DNA of 64,000 nucleotides, from positions 80,993 through 144,992 of the forward strand of contig NZ_QQXK01000006.1 of NCBI RefSeq assembly GCF_003575975.1, read 5' to 3'. How positions within the stretch are numbered: the stretch's first letter is position 1; every line of letters starts with the position of its first letter. Positions 34,726 to 42,139 of this stretch are shown in pieces. The translations under genes and the position numbers were made by a program. A model generated the notes under the pieces. The model saw nothing but the letters and a program-made list of their open reading frames with translations. It was not told where the DNA came from and ran no database searches. This stretch comes from Galactobacter valiniphilus (lineage in GTDB: Bacteria > Actinomycetota > Actinomycetes > Actinomycetales > Micrococcaceae).

Positions 34726-35546
34726 CGCAGACCCCCGCCCTCTCCCTGCGCGATGCGTGCGTCGACTTCGGCGAACGCACGCTCTGGAACGGGCTCGACC
34801 TGGACGTCATGCCGGGGGAGTTCGTGGCCGTGCTCGGCCCCAACGGCTCGGGCAAGACCACGCTCATGCGCGTGCTGCTCGGCATGCAGAAACTCACCCA
34901 CGGCACGGCCGAGGTGGCCGGCAAACCGGTGGGGCACGGCTCGCGCAACGTGGGCGTGATCCCGCAGCAGCGCCCGCTGCCGGAGGGGACGCCGCTGCGC
35001 GCCCGCGACCTCGTGGCCCAGGGCCTGGACGGCACCTCATGGGGCCCGCGCTTCCTCGACCCCCGCCGCAAGCGCATCGACGCCCGGGTGGACGAGCTGC
35101 TCGATCGGGTCGGCGCCACCAGCTATGCGGACCGACCGGTCTGGACGCTCTCCGGAGGCGAGCAGCAGCGACTGCGCGCGGCCCAGGCCCTCGCGACGGA
35201 TCCGGCGGTGCTGCTCTGCGATGAGCCGCTCCTCTCGCTCGACGTGGCGCACCAGGAGGAGGTCACGGCCCTCATCTCGGCGCAGGCCAAGCAACACAAC
35301 GCGGCGGTGCTCTTTGTGACGCACGAGATCAACCCCGTGCTGCCGTACGTGGACAAGGTCCTCTACCTGGCAGGCGGCCGCTTCACGGTGGGCACGCCGG
35401 ACGAGGTCATCACCTCCGAGTCGCTCACGCGCCTCTTCGGCCGCCCCGTCGACGTGGTGCGCGTGGGCCAGCGCGTCGCGATCCTCGGCGGGGACGACCA
35501 CACCCACCACGAGCACGACCACGAGGCCCCGGAGGACAACGCATGA
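34722..35546 (+). CDS. znuC: Zinc ABC transporter ATP-binding protein ZnuC
   Basis: A 274-residue ATPase: Walker A VLGPNGSGKTTLMRVLLG, signature [17 protein letters not shown], Walker B AVLLCDEPLLSLDVAHQ, H-loop LFVTHEINPVLPYVD. The C-terminus is His-rich (DDHTHHEHDHEA), which may bind zinc. GTG 34722 overlaps znuA by four bases, and its stop overlaps znuB. Confidence 0.95.
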   Translation: MTQTPALSLRDACVDFGERTLWNGLDLDVMPGEFVAVLGPNGSGKTTLMRVLLGMQKLTHGTAEVAGKPVGHGSRNVGVIPQQRPLPEGTPLRARDLVAQGLDGTSWGPRFLDPRRKRIDARVDELLDRVGATSYADRPVWTLSGGEQQRLRAAQALATDPAVLLCDEPLLSLDVAHQEEVTALISAQAKQHNAAVLFVTHEINPVLPYVDKVLYLAGGRFTVGTPDEVITSESLTRLFGRPVDVVRVGQRVAILGGDDHTHHEHDHEAPEDNA

Positions 35547-36472
35547 ACCTCGCATCCGATCTGATGCTGAGCGCCGCCGGCTCGCCGTGGTGGGAGAAGG
35601 TCTTCTCCTTCCAGGACTACGGCGAGCTGATCGGCCTGCTCTGGCCCTCGCTCGTGGCCGGCGCCGTGCTCGGCGTCGTGGGCGGCGTCGTCGGAGTCGT
35701 GGTGATGGCCCGCGACATGGGCTTCGCCGTGCATGGCATCTCCGAGCTCTCGTTCGCTGGAGCCGCGGCAGCCCTCCTGATGGGCATGGACGTGGTCACC
35801 GGCTCGATCATCGGCTCCATCATCGCCGCACTGCTGCTGGGGCTCCTGGGGGCCGGGGCCCGCGAGCGCAACGCCATCACCGGCGTGCTCATGCCGTTTG
35901 GCCTGGGCCTCGGCATCCTCTTCCTGGCGCTCTATGAGGGGCGCAGCGCCAACAAGTTTGGCCTGCTCACGGGCCAGATCGTGGCGGTGGACGAGGCAAA
36001 GGTGACCACCATGGTCGTGGGCGCAATCGTGGTGCTCGCCGGCATGGCGATCATCTGGCGCCCGCTCATGTTCGCCTCCACCGACCCCTGGGTTGCCGCC
36101 GCGCGCGGAGTGCCGGTGCGTGGCCTCTCCGTGGCGTTTGTGGTGCTGCTCGGCCTCTCGGTGGCCATGGCGATCCAGGTGGTGGGCGCGCTCTTGGTGC
36201 TCTCGCTACTCATCACCCCGGCGGCGGCGGCGCTGCAGCTCACGGCGCGCCCGGGCAAGGCCGTGGCCCTTTCCGTCACCTTTGCGCTGATCAGCGTGGT
36301 GGGCGGCATCCTGCTGGCGCTCGCGGGTTCGCTCCCGGTGAGCCCCTACGTCACGACGATCTCGTTTGCCCTGTGGATCGGTGCCAAGCTGGTCGTGTGG
36401 CGCCGGGCCGCGCGTGGCTTCACTGAGGTGCGTCGCCCTGCTGCGGCGCCCGCCCCAGCCCCTTCCCGCTGA
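35543..36472 (+). CDS. znuB: Zinc ABC transporter permease ZnuB
   Basis: A 309-residue ABC-3 family permease with about eight helices (LVAGAVLGVVGGVVGVVVMARDMGF; FAVHGISELSFAGAAAALLMG; VVGALLVLSLLITPAAAALQL). The FAVHGISE and LLITPAAAA motifs are family hallmarks. It ends the znu operon; its last 53 bases overlap the 3' end of a convergent small gene. Confidence 0.95.
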   Translation: MNLASDLMLSAAGSPWWEKVFSFQDYGELIGLLWPSLVAGAVLGVVGGVVGVVVMARDMGFAVHGISELSFAGAAAALLMGMDVVTGSIIGSIIAALLLGLLGAGARERNAITGVLMPFGLGLGILFLALYEGRSANKFGLLTGQIVAVDEAKVTTMVVGAIVVLAGMAIIWRPLMFASTDPWVAAARGVPVRGLSVAFVVLLGLSVAMAIQVVGALLVLSLLITPAAAALQLTARPGKAVALSVTFALISVVGGILLALAGSLPVSPYVTTISFALWIGAKLVVWRRAARGFTEVRRPAAAPAPAPSR

Positions 36473-36662
36473 ACTCGCGCACCGTCACCCAGCCGATCCC
36501 GAGGCCCACGAGGACCAGGATCGTGCCGAGGATGAAGCGTCCCTCGACGAGGGCGAACACGGCCCACACGAGGATCGCGAGGGTGCCGAGGGCCTCGAGC
36601 ACGTTGGAGAAGCGGGCCACGGGGCGGCCGGGGACGCGGGTCTTGGGCTTGCGGGCGTTCAT
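36420..36662 (-). CDS. Small membrane protein, 80 residues
   Basis: A basic N-terminus (MNARKPKTRVPGRPVARF) followed by two hydrophobic helices (LGTLAILVWAVFALVEG and ILGTILVLVGLGIGWVTVREF). The family is not recognised. It overlaps the znuB 3' end by 53 bases in opposite orientation, so mutual antisense interference is possible. Just downstream of zur on the same strand with a 65-base gap, perhaps co-transcribed. Confidence 0.6.
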   Translation of the reverse strand: MNARKPKTRVPGRPVARFSNVLEALGTLAILVWAVFALVEGRFILGTILVLVGLGIGWVTVREFSGKGLGRAPQQGDAPQ

Positions 36663-36727
36663 GGCTTCATTCTCCCTCATGCCGGGCGGGGCGCCCGCCA
36701 CGTGAGCCGGCCGCCGGGCCACGTGCG

Positions 36728-37153
36728 TCAGCTGCGCTCGGCAGCGTCCAGCAGGGAACAACGGGCGCACAGCCCGGACAGTTCAACGGTGTGTCCCACC
36801 TGGGAGAAACCGAAGCGGCTCGCCACGGAGGCCGCCCAGGCCTCCACCTCGGGGGCCTCGACCTCCTCGGTGGCACCGCACCTGCGGCACACGAGGTGGT
36901 GGTGATGGTGTTCAACGGCGCAACGGCGGTAGCCTGCCTCGCCGTCGGGCATGCGCATGACATCGACCTCGCCGGCCTCGCCCATCTGCTGCAGCACGCG
37001 GTACACCGTGGCCAGGGAGACGCTCTCGCCGTGGTCACCGAGGCACGTGTGGATTTCCTGCGCGGTGCGGAAGTCGTCGTGCCTGGCCAGCTCCGTCTCG
37101 AGCGCCACCCTTTGCTTGGTGACGCGCCGTGCTGGGGCGGTCTGGCCGGTCAT
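36728..37153 (-). CDS. zur: Fur-family zinc uptake regulator Zur
   Basis: A 141-residue metal-dependent repressor. Winged-helix region TKQRVALETELARHDDFRTAQEIHTCLGDHGESVSLATVYRVLQQM; dimer domain with VEHHHHHLVCRRCG (regulatory metal ligands and first C-x2-C) and CARC (second C-x2-C), forming the structural zinc site. Closeness to znuACB and the palindrome at 33604 make zinc the likely metal. ATG 37153 has AAGGAGGAG upstream. Confidence 0.92.
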   Translation of the reverse strand: MTGQTAPARRVTKQRVALETELARHDDFRTAQEIHTCLGDHGESVSLATVYRVLQQMGEAGEVDVMRMPDGEAGYRRCAVEHHHHHLVCRRCGATEEVEAPEVEAWAASVASRFGFSQVGHTVELSGLCARCSLLDAAERS

Positions 37154-37248
37154 GGAGCTCCTCCTTGCATGCAGCGCGGGCGCCGCGCGGTGCGGCCCAG
37201 CGTCTTCTTCCAGTCTAGCCGGGGGCGGCCAGCGATAGGCTCCGGGTC

Positions 37249-37926
37249 ATGAGGCTCACCAAGCACGGACATTCCTGCATCACCGTTCACACCGAAGCCA
37301 ACGGGGCTCCTCGCACCTTGGCCATCGACCCGGGCACGCTCAGCGACGCGACCGCCGCGCTGGCGGGCGCCGACGCCGTGCTCGTGACGCACGGGCACCC
37401 CGACCACGTGGACGACGACGTCTTGTTCGCCTTCCTGCTCGGCAACCCCGGGGTGCCGGCCTACGCGCCGGCCGACGTCGTGGCGCGCTGGAACGAGCGC
37501 GAGGAGGCCGCCTCCCTCGCCGACCGACTTCACGTGGTGGGTGCAGACGAGGAGTTCGAGGTGCTCGGCGTGCCGGTGCGCTCCGTGGGCGGCCAGCACG
37601 CGCTCATCCACCCGCTCCTGCGCACCATCGACAACGTCGGCTACATCCTCGACGGCGCCGTCTACCACCCGGGCGACGCGCTCATCGTGCCGGCGGGAGA
37701 CGCGACCCTCGAGGTGCTCCTGGTCCCGGCCTGGGCGCCGTGGAGCAAGACGAGCGAGGTGGTGGACTTCATTGCCGCCGTTCGCGCCCGCCGGGCCTAC
37801 GGGATCCACGACGCGCCGCTCACTGCGGCCGGCCACAAGATCGTGGAGACCCAGTTGGCCGGGCTCGGGGGCCGGACCGGCTCGGCCTACGAGCCGTGGG
37901 CCAGCGGAGAGTCGATCGACGTCTGA
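37249..37926 (+). CDS. Metallo-beta-lactamase-fold hydrolase (UlaG-like)
   Basis: A 225-residue cytosolic MBL-fold protein. The metal motif is VLVTHGHPDHVDDD (H-x-H-x-DH), with further ligand candidates in VGGQHALIHP and AVYHPGDALIVP. UlaG-like proteins of this kind act on varied lactone or phosphoester substrates; none is predicted. TAGGCT at 37236-37241 lies seven bases before the ATG, so it is probably leaderless. Confidence 0.87.
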   Translation: MRLTKHGHSCITVHTEANGAPRTLAIDPGTLSDATAALAGADAVLVTHGHPDHVDDDVLFAFLLGNPGVPAYAPADVVARWNEREEAASLADRLHVVGADEEFEVLGVPVRSVGGQHALIHPLLRTIDNVGYILDGAVYHPGDALIVPAGDATLEVLLVPAWAPWSKTSEVVDFIAAVRARRAYGIHDAPLTAAGHKIVETQLAGLGGRTGSAYEPWASGESIDV

Positions 37927-37946
37927 GCCACGCCTCGAAGGCCACC

Positions 37947-37978
37947 GCGCCCGCCGGCCCACCCGGCCGGCGGGCGCG
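37947..37978. terminator. Terminator-like hairpin
   Basis: Stem GCGCCCGCCGGCC / GGCCGGCGGGCGC with a short loop, between the MBL gene and the sulfurtransferase gene. Confidence 0.65.
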
Positions 37979-38042
37979 CCGCGTTCCCACCCGGCCACGC
38001 GCCGTCGTACGGTGAGGTCCACCCATCCCCTCAGGAGGAGTC

Positions 38043-38948
38043 ATGACCATCCCGGCCACCGTTCCCGCCGCCCCGGCCCCCACCGGCGAACTCATCGGCG
38101 CCCGCGAGCTGGACGGCTTGCTGCGCTCGGCCACGCCTCCGCTGCTGCTGGACGTGCGCTGGCAGCTCGTGGCCTCGCGCCCGGAGGATCCGGCCCATCC
38201 GGTCGGCTACGGGGACTATCTTGAGGCGCACCTGCCCGGCGCGGTCTTCGTGGACCTGGGCGCCGAGCTTGCCGGGGCGCCCTCGCCCGAGGCCGGCCGC
38301 CACCCGCTCCCGAGCGCCGACGCCTTCGCCGCGAGCGTGGCGCGCTGGGGCCTCGCCGACGGCCAGCTCGCCGTGGTCTACGACGATCAGGGCGGCCTCT
38401 CCGCCGCCCGCGCCTGGTGGCTCCTGCGTCACGCGGGGCTTCCCGTTCGGGTGCTCGACGGCGGCATCCAGGCCTGGATCGCCGCCGGCGGCGACACGGA
38501 GGAGGGGGCCGTGACGCCCCCGGCCCCCGCCGTAGCCGCCACCGTCGGGTGGGGCGAGATGCCCGTGCTCGACGCGGACGCCGCGGCGGCCCTCGCGGAG
38601 ACCGGCGTGCTGCTCGATGCCCGCGCCGAGCCGCGCTACCTGGGGCTCGAGGAACCGATCGACCCGCGCGCCGGGCACATCCCCGGCGCGGTGAGCGCGC
38701 CGACGGCGGGCAATCTGGGCCCCGGGCGCCGCTTCCTCACCCCGGCCCAGCTGGGCGAGCGCTTCGCCGCGCTGGGCGTGAGCGCGGACGGTGCCCCCGT
38801 GGGTGCCTATTGCGGCTCCGGGGTCACGGCGAGCCACGAGCTGCTCGCGCTCGCCGTGGCCGGGGTGGGCGGGGCGCTCTACCCGGGCTCGTGGTCGCAG
38901 TGGTCCAACGACCCGCTGCGTCCGGTCGCGACGAGCGCCGGGGCCTAA
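38043..38948 (+). CDS. sseA: Sulfurtransferase, 3-mercaptopyruvate type (SseA)
   Basis: A 301-residue two-rhodanese-domain protein. The C-terminal active-site loop reads YCGSGVTASHE; the CG(S/T)GVT form is typical of 3-mercaptopyruvate sulfurtransferases, whereas thiosulfate enzymes usually have CRKG-like loops. The N-terminal inactive domain includes LLLDVRW and YDDQGGLSAARAWWLLRHAG. It transfers sulfane sulfur to thiols or cyanide. An excellent ribosome site AGGAGGAG precedes ATG 38043. Confidence 0.9.
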   Translation: MTIPATVPAAPAPTGELIGARELDGLLRSATPPLLLDVRWQLVASRPEDPAHPVGYGDYLEAHLPGAVFVDLGAELAGAPSPEAGRHPLPSADAFAASVARWGLADGQLAVVYDDQGGLSAARAWWLLRHAGLPVRVLDGGIQAWIAAGGDTEEGAVTPPAPAVAATVGWGEMPVLDADAAAALAETGVLLDARAEPRYLGLEEPIDPRAGHIPGAVSAPTAGNLGPGRRFLTPAQLGERFAALGVSADGAPVGAYCGSGVTASHELLALAVAGVGGALYPGSWSQWSNDPLRPVATSAGA

Positions 38949-38973
38949 GGACCCCGCGCTATCCGCCGCGAGC

Positions 38974-39037
38974 CCTCGTCTTTTTCGCCGCTCCTCGACT
39001 CTTTGTCGCGGAGCGGCGAAAAAGTCGCGAGACGAGG
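38974..39037. repeat. Long intergenic inverted repeat
   Basis: Core arms CTTTTTCGCCGCTCC (38980-38994) and GGAGCGGCGAAAAAG (39010-39024) are perfect 15-mers around a 15-base loop. Outer arms CCTCGTC (38974-38980) and GACGAGG (39031-39037) are also complementary, with TCGCGA inserted on the right. The T-run is at the 5' base and the A-run at the 3' base of the stem, so it is not a normal terminator on either strand. Confidence 0.75.
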
Positions 39038-39110
39038 CAAGCCCGAGACAACCCCGGGGCCTAGCGGCACCCGCCGAGCGGCCCGGCGGCGCGGCGACTA
39101 GATTGGTCTC

Positions 39111-40331
39111 ATGACCGTTCTGCGCCCGCCCACGCCCGCCGCCCTTCAGGCCCTGCGCCAGCAGCTGAGCCAGGCCCCGGACGGCGCGGTGAGCGCGCCG
39201 AAGGCGCCGGCCGGCCCGAATCCCGAGGGGTCCCCCGCGAGCGCCGCCGAGGCGCGGGCCGCCGCGGCCACCGGCCTGGCGCACACCGCCGTGGCGCGCG
39301 GCGTGCGCACGCTGGGCGGGGCCATCGAGGAGATCTTCCTGCCGCGCCGCGCGGCGGGGGAGCACGACGTCGTCATCGAGGTCGAGTTCTGCGGCCTCTG
39401 CCACTCCGATGTGCACGCGGCCCGCGGCGAGTGGGGCGGGCGCGCCCTGCCCTTCGTGACCGGCCACGAGATGGTCGGCCGCGTCGTTGCCGTGGGCTCC
39501 GCGGTGAGCGCTCACGCCGTGGGGGACCGCGTGGGTGTCGGTTGCCTCGTGGGCTCCTGCCGCGAGTGTGCCGCTTGCCTCCGCGGCCAAGAGATGTTCT
39601 GCGAACGGGGCTCGGTCGGCACCTACGGGGCCTGGGACCGTTTCCACGCCGAGCGCACGCAGGGCGGCTACGCGACCTCGATCGTCGTGGCTGAAGACTT
39701 TGTGCTCAAGGTGCCGGAGTCGCTCGACCCCGCCGCGGCCGCCCCCCTGCTCTGCGCCGGCATCACGAGCTACTCCCCGCTGCGCGCCGCCGGCGTGGGG
39801 GAGGGCACCAGGGTGGGCGTCGCCGGCATCGGCGGCCTGGGCCACCTCGCGGTGAAGCTCGCGGTCGCGATGGGTGCCGAGGTCACGGCCTTCACGACGA
39901 GTCAGGCCAAGCTCGAGGCGGCCCGTGCCCTGGGGGCGCACCGCACCGTGCTGAGCAACGACCCCGCGGCGATGGCCGCGGAGGCCGGCACCCTCGACGT
40001 CGTCATCGACGCGATCTCCGCCCCGCACGACGTGAACGCGCTGCTGAAGACCCTGCGCCCCACGGGCCGGCTGGCCCAGATCGGCCTGCCGCCGGGCGGG
40101 GACGCCGGCCAGGCCGTCGACGCCGCACTTCTGGTCCGCAACGGCCTGAGCCTCGTCGGTTCCAAGATCGGCGGCATCCCCGAGACGCAGGAGATGCTGG
40201 AGTTCTGCGCCCGGCACGGCGTGGCAACCGACATCGAGACCGTGGACGCCCAGCACCTCGGCGAGGCCTGGGACCGGATGGTGGCCGGCGACGTCCGCTA
40301 CCGCTTTGTCCTGGACAACTCGACCCTCTAG
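39111..40331 (+). CDS. Zinc-dependent alcohol dehydrogenase (cinnamyl-alcohol/YahK-like) with N-terminal extension
   Basis: A 406-residue MDR enzyme. Catalytic zinc region VEFCGLCHSDVHAARGEWGG...FVTGHEMVGRV; structural zinc Cys set GSCRECAACLRGQEMFC; Rossmann motif VAGIGGLGHLAVKLAVAMGAEVTAF. The canonical enzyme begins near residue 60; the first 55 residues are an Ala/Pro-rich extension (MTVLRPPTPAALQALRQQ...). The TAGATT box six bases before ATG 39111 (leaderless) supports translation of the extension. Likely an NADPH-dependent aldehyde reductase; substrate unknown. Confidence 0.88.
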   Translation: MTVLRPPTPAALQALRQQLSQAPDGAVSAPKAPAGPNPEGSPASAAEARAAAATGLAHTAVARGVRTLGGAIEEIFLPRRAAGEHDVVIEVEFCGLCHSDVHAARGEWGGRALPFVTGHEMVGRVVAVGSAVSAHAVGDRVGVGCLVGSCRECAACLRGQEMFCERGSVGTYGAWDRFHAERTQGGYATSIVVAEDFVLKVPESLDPAAAAPLLCAGITSYSPLRAAGVGEGTRVGVAGIGGLGHLAVKLAVAMGAEVTAFTTSQAKLEAARALGAHRTVLSNDPAAMAAEAGTLDVVIDAISAPHDVNALLKTLRPTGRLAQIGLPPGGDAGQAVDAALLVRNGLSLVGSKIGGIPETQEMLEFCARHGVATDIETVDAQHLGEAWDRMVAGDVRYRFVLDNSTL

Positions 40332-40372
40332 CGCATCCACCCCCACCGCACCACCGGCAGGAGAGAACCCCC

Positions 40373-40801
40373 ATGGCCACTCTGTTCACCCGCATCATCT
40401 CCGGCGAGCTGCCGGGCCGCTTCGTCTGGCAGGACGAGCACTGCGTCGGCTTCCTCTCGATCGGCCCGCTCAGCGCCGGACACACCCTCGTGGTGCCGCG
40501 CCAGGAGATCGACAAGTGGACCGACGCCCCGGCCGAGCTCGTGGCGCACCTGAGCGTCGTCGCCCAGATCATCGGCAAGGCCCAGGTCGCGGCCTTCGGC
40601 GCCGAGCGCGCCGGGTTGGAGATCGCCGGCTTCGAGGTGCCGCACCTGCACCTGCACGTGTGGCCCGTGAACTCGCTCGCAGACTTCGACCTCTCCCGCG
40701 CCCGCACCGATGTGCCGGCCGAGGAGTTCGACGCCGCCCTGCACACCCTGCGGGCGGCGCTTGTGACGCAGGGGCACGGCGAGTTCGTGCCGCAGGCGTG
40801 A
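40373..40801 (+). CDS. HIT family nucleotide hydrolase/transferase
   Basis: A 142-residue histidine-triad protein. The triad is EVPHLHLHVWP (H-x-H-x-H-x2), preceded by VGFLSIGPLSAGHTLVVPRQE, both diagnostic. HIT enzymes cleave AMP-linked substrates. AGGAGAGA precedes ATG 40373. The stop overlaps the next gene (GTGA), so they are coupled. Confidence 0.93.
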   Translation: MATLFTRIISGELPGRFVWQDEHCVGFLSIGPLSAGHTLVVPRQEIDKWTDAPAELVAHLSVVAQIIGKAQVAAFGAERAGLEIAGFEVPHLHLHVWPVNSLADFDLSRARTDVPAEEFDAALHTLRAALVTQGHGEFVPQA

Positions 40802-41721
40802 GCGCTCCCGTCTCCGAGGAGCGCCGGGAGGGCGCCCGCCCCGCTGCACCGCAGCGCGGCGCCGTGCTCAAGGCCGGCGGCTTCGTGGCCCTGGGCTCCT
40901 CGGCCCTGCAGGTGTCCTCGGTCATCGCGGCAGGCCTCTTTGCTGCGCTCGGCCCGTTCGAGACCTCGGGCCTGCGCCTGCTCATCGCCGCCGCCCTGCT
41001 GCTCATCGTCTTTCGGCCGCGCCTGCGCGGGCGGTCCCGCGCCGATTGGTTCGGGATCGTGGGCTACGGCGTGGCCATGGCCGCCATGAACGCGTGCCTG
41101 TACGCGGCGATCGACCGGATCCCGCTCGGGATCGCCGTGACCCTCGACTTCCTCGGCCCGTGCGTCGTGGCGCTCGCGGCGGCGCGCCACGTGCGCGAGG
41201 CGCTGTGCGCGCTGGGCGCCTTCGCGGGTGTGCTGCTCATCTCCCTGGGCCCGGGCGGCTACTTCGACCCGCTCGGCTACGCCTTTGCCCTCGGCGGCGC
41301 GGTGTTCTTTGGCCTCTACACGGTCATGGCCTCGCGCGTCGGCAAGGCCGACGGCGGCCTGGGTGACCTCGCGCTCTCCGTGGGCGTCGCCGCGGTGCTC
41401 ACGCTGCCCGTCTCGCTGCCGCACCTCGCCTCCGTGACGGCGCCCCAATGGGGCCTGCTCGCCGTGTCCGCCGTGCTCGGCGTGGCCTTCACGTTCACGA
41501 TGGACACGCTGGCCGGCCGCGTCGCGGATGCCCGCGTGGTGGGCACGTGGTTTGCCTTGGATCCCGTGCTCGGCTCGCTCGCCGGACTGCTGTTCATGGG
41601 CCAGGCGCTCACGTGGAGCGCGGGCGCGGGCATCGTGCTGGTGGCCGCCTCGGGCGCACTGCTGGTCTGGGTCGCGGGGCGGCGGACGCCGAGCCTTTCG
41701 CCGGACGGGGCCGTGCACTAG
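40798..41721 (+). CDS. EamA-family (DMT superfamily) transporter, RhtA-like
   Basis: A 307-residue membrane protein with about ten helices in two EamA repeats: SALQVSSVIAAGLFAALGPFETSGLRLLIAAALL, NACLYAAIDRIPLGIAVTLDFLGPCVVAL, and AVFFGLYTVMASRVGKADGG, TWFALDPVLGSLAGLLFMGQAL. The LYAAIDRIPLGIAVTLDFLGP motif resembles RhtA-type threonine/homoserine exporters. GTG 40798 overlaps the HIT gene stop. Confidence 0.87.
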   Translation: MSAPVSEERREGARPAAPQRGAVLKAGGFVALGSSALQVSSVIAAGLFAALGPFETSGLRLLIAAALLLIVFRPRLRGRSRADWFGIVGYGVAMAAMNACLYAAIDRIPLGIAVTLDFLGPCVVALAAARHVREALCALGAFAGVLLISLGPGGYFDPLGYAFALGGAVFFGLYTVMASRVGKADGGLGDLALSVGVAAVLTLPVSLPHLASVTAPQWGLLAVSAVLGVAFTFTMDTLAGRVADARVVGTWFALDPVLGSLAGLLFMGQALTWSAGAGIVLVAASGALLVWVAGRRTPSLSPDGAVH

Positions 41722-41731
41722 CGTTCCCAGA

Positions 41732-42076
41732 ATGACTCTGAACCTCGCGCTCGTCACGATCGACTCGGCGGATCCGATCCGCCTCGGCACGTTTTGGGCG
41801 GAGGTGCTCGGCGCCCGGCTCCAGGAATCCGGAACGGGCGCCTTTGTCATGCTCGGCGAGGGCCAGCCGGGCCTGGCCTTCCAGCTCGTGGACGAGCCGA
41901 CGCCCGGCAAGAACAAGCTCCACCTCGACTTCGCCACGAACGACCTGGCGGCGGAGGAGTCCCGGCTCCTGGAGCTGGACGCCGAGAAGATCGGCGAGTA
42001 CGGGGACGTCGGCTTCCGCTGGATCACCTTCGCCGACCCGGACGGGAACCTCTTCGACGTGGCCATCGAGAACTAA
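41732..42076 (+). CDS. VOC family (glyoxalase-like) protein
   Basis: A 114-residue vicinal-oxygen-chelate fold: LALVTIDSADPIRLGTFWAEVLGARL, KLHLDFATNDLAAEESRLLELDAEK, and ending WITFADPDGNLFDVAIEN. Metal-ligand candidates are the His of LHLDF and the Glu near the end. Function is unpredictable (glyoxalase, dioxygenase or antibiotic binding). TAGCGT at 41719-41724 ends seven bases before the ATG. Confidence 0.85.
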   Translation: MTLNLALVTIDSADPIRLGTFWAEVLGARLQESGTGAFVMLGEGQPGLAFQLVDEPTPGKNKLHLDFATNDLAAEESRLLELDAEKIGEYGDVGFRWITFADPDGNLFDVAIEN

Positions 42077-42083
42077 GCGCAAG

Positions 42084-42114
42084 GGCCCGCCTCCCCGGGA
42101 ACGGGAGGCGGGCC
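42084..42114. terminator. Bidirectional terminator between VOC gene and hrpA
   Basis: Stem GGCCCGCCTCCC / GGGAGGCGGGCC with loop CGGGAAC, between convergent genes. Confidence 0.78.
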
Positions 42115-42139
42115 GCCGCGCGTGCGCCGGGTGCGGGGC

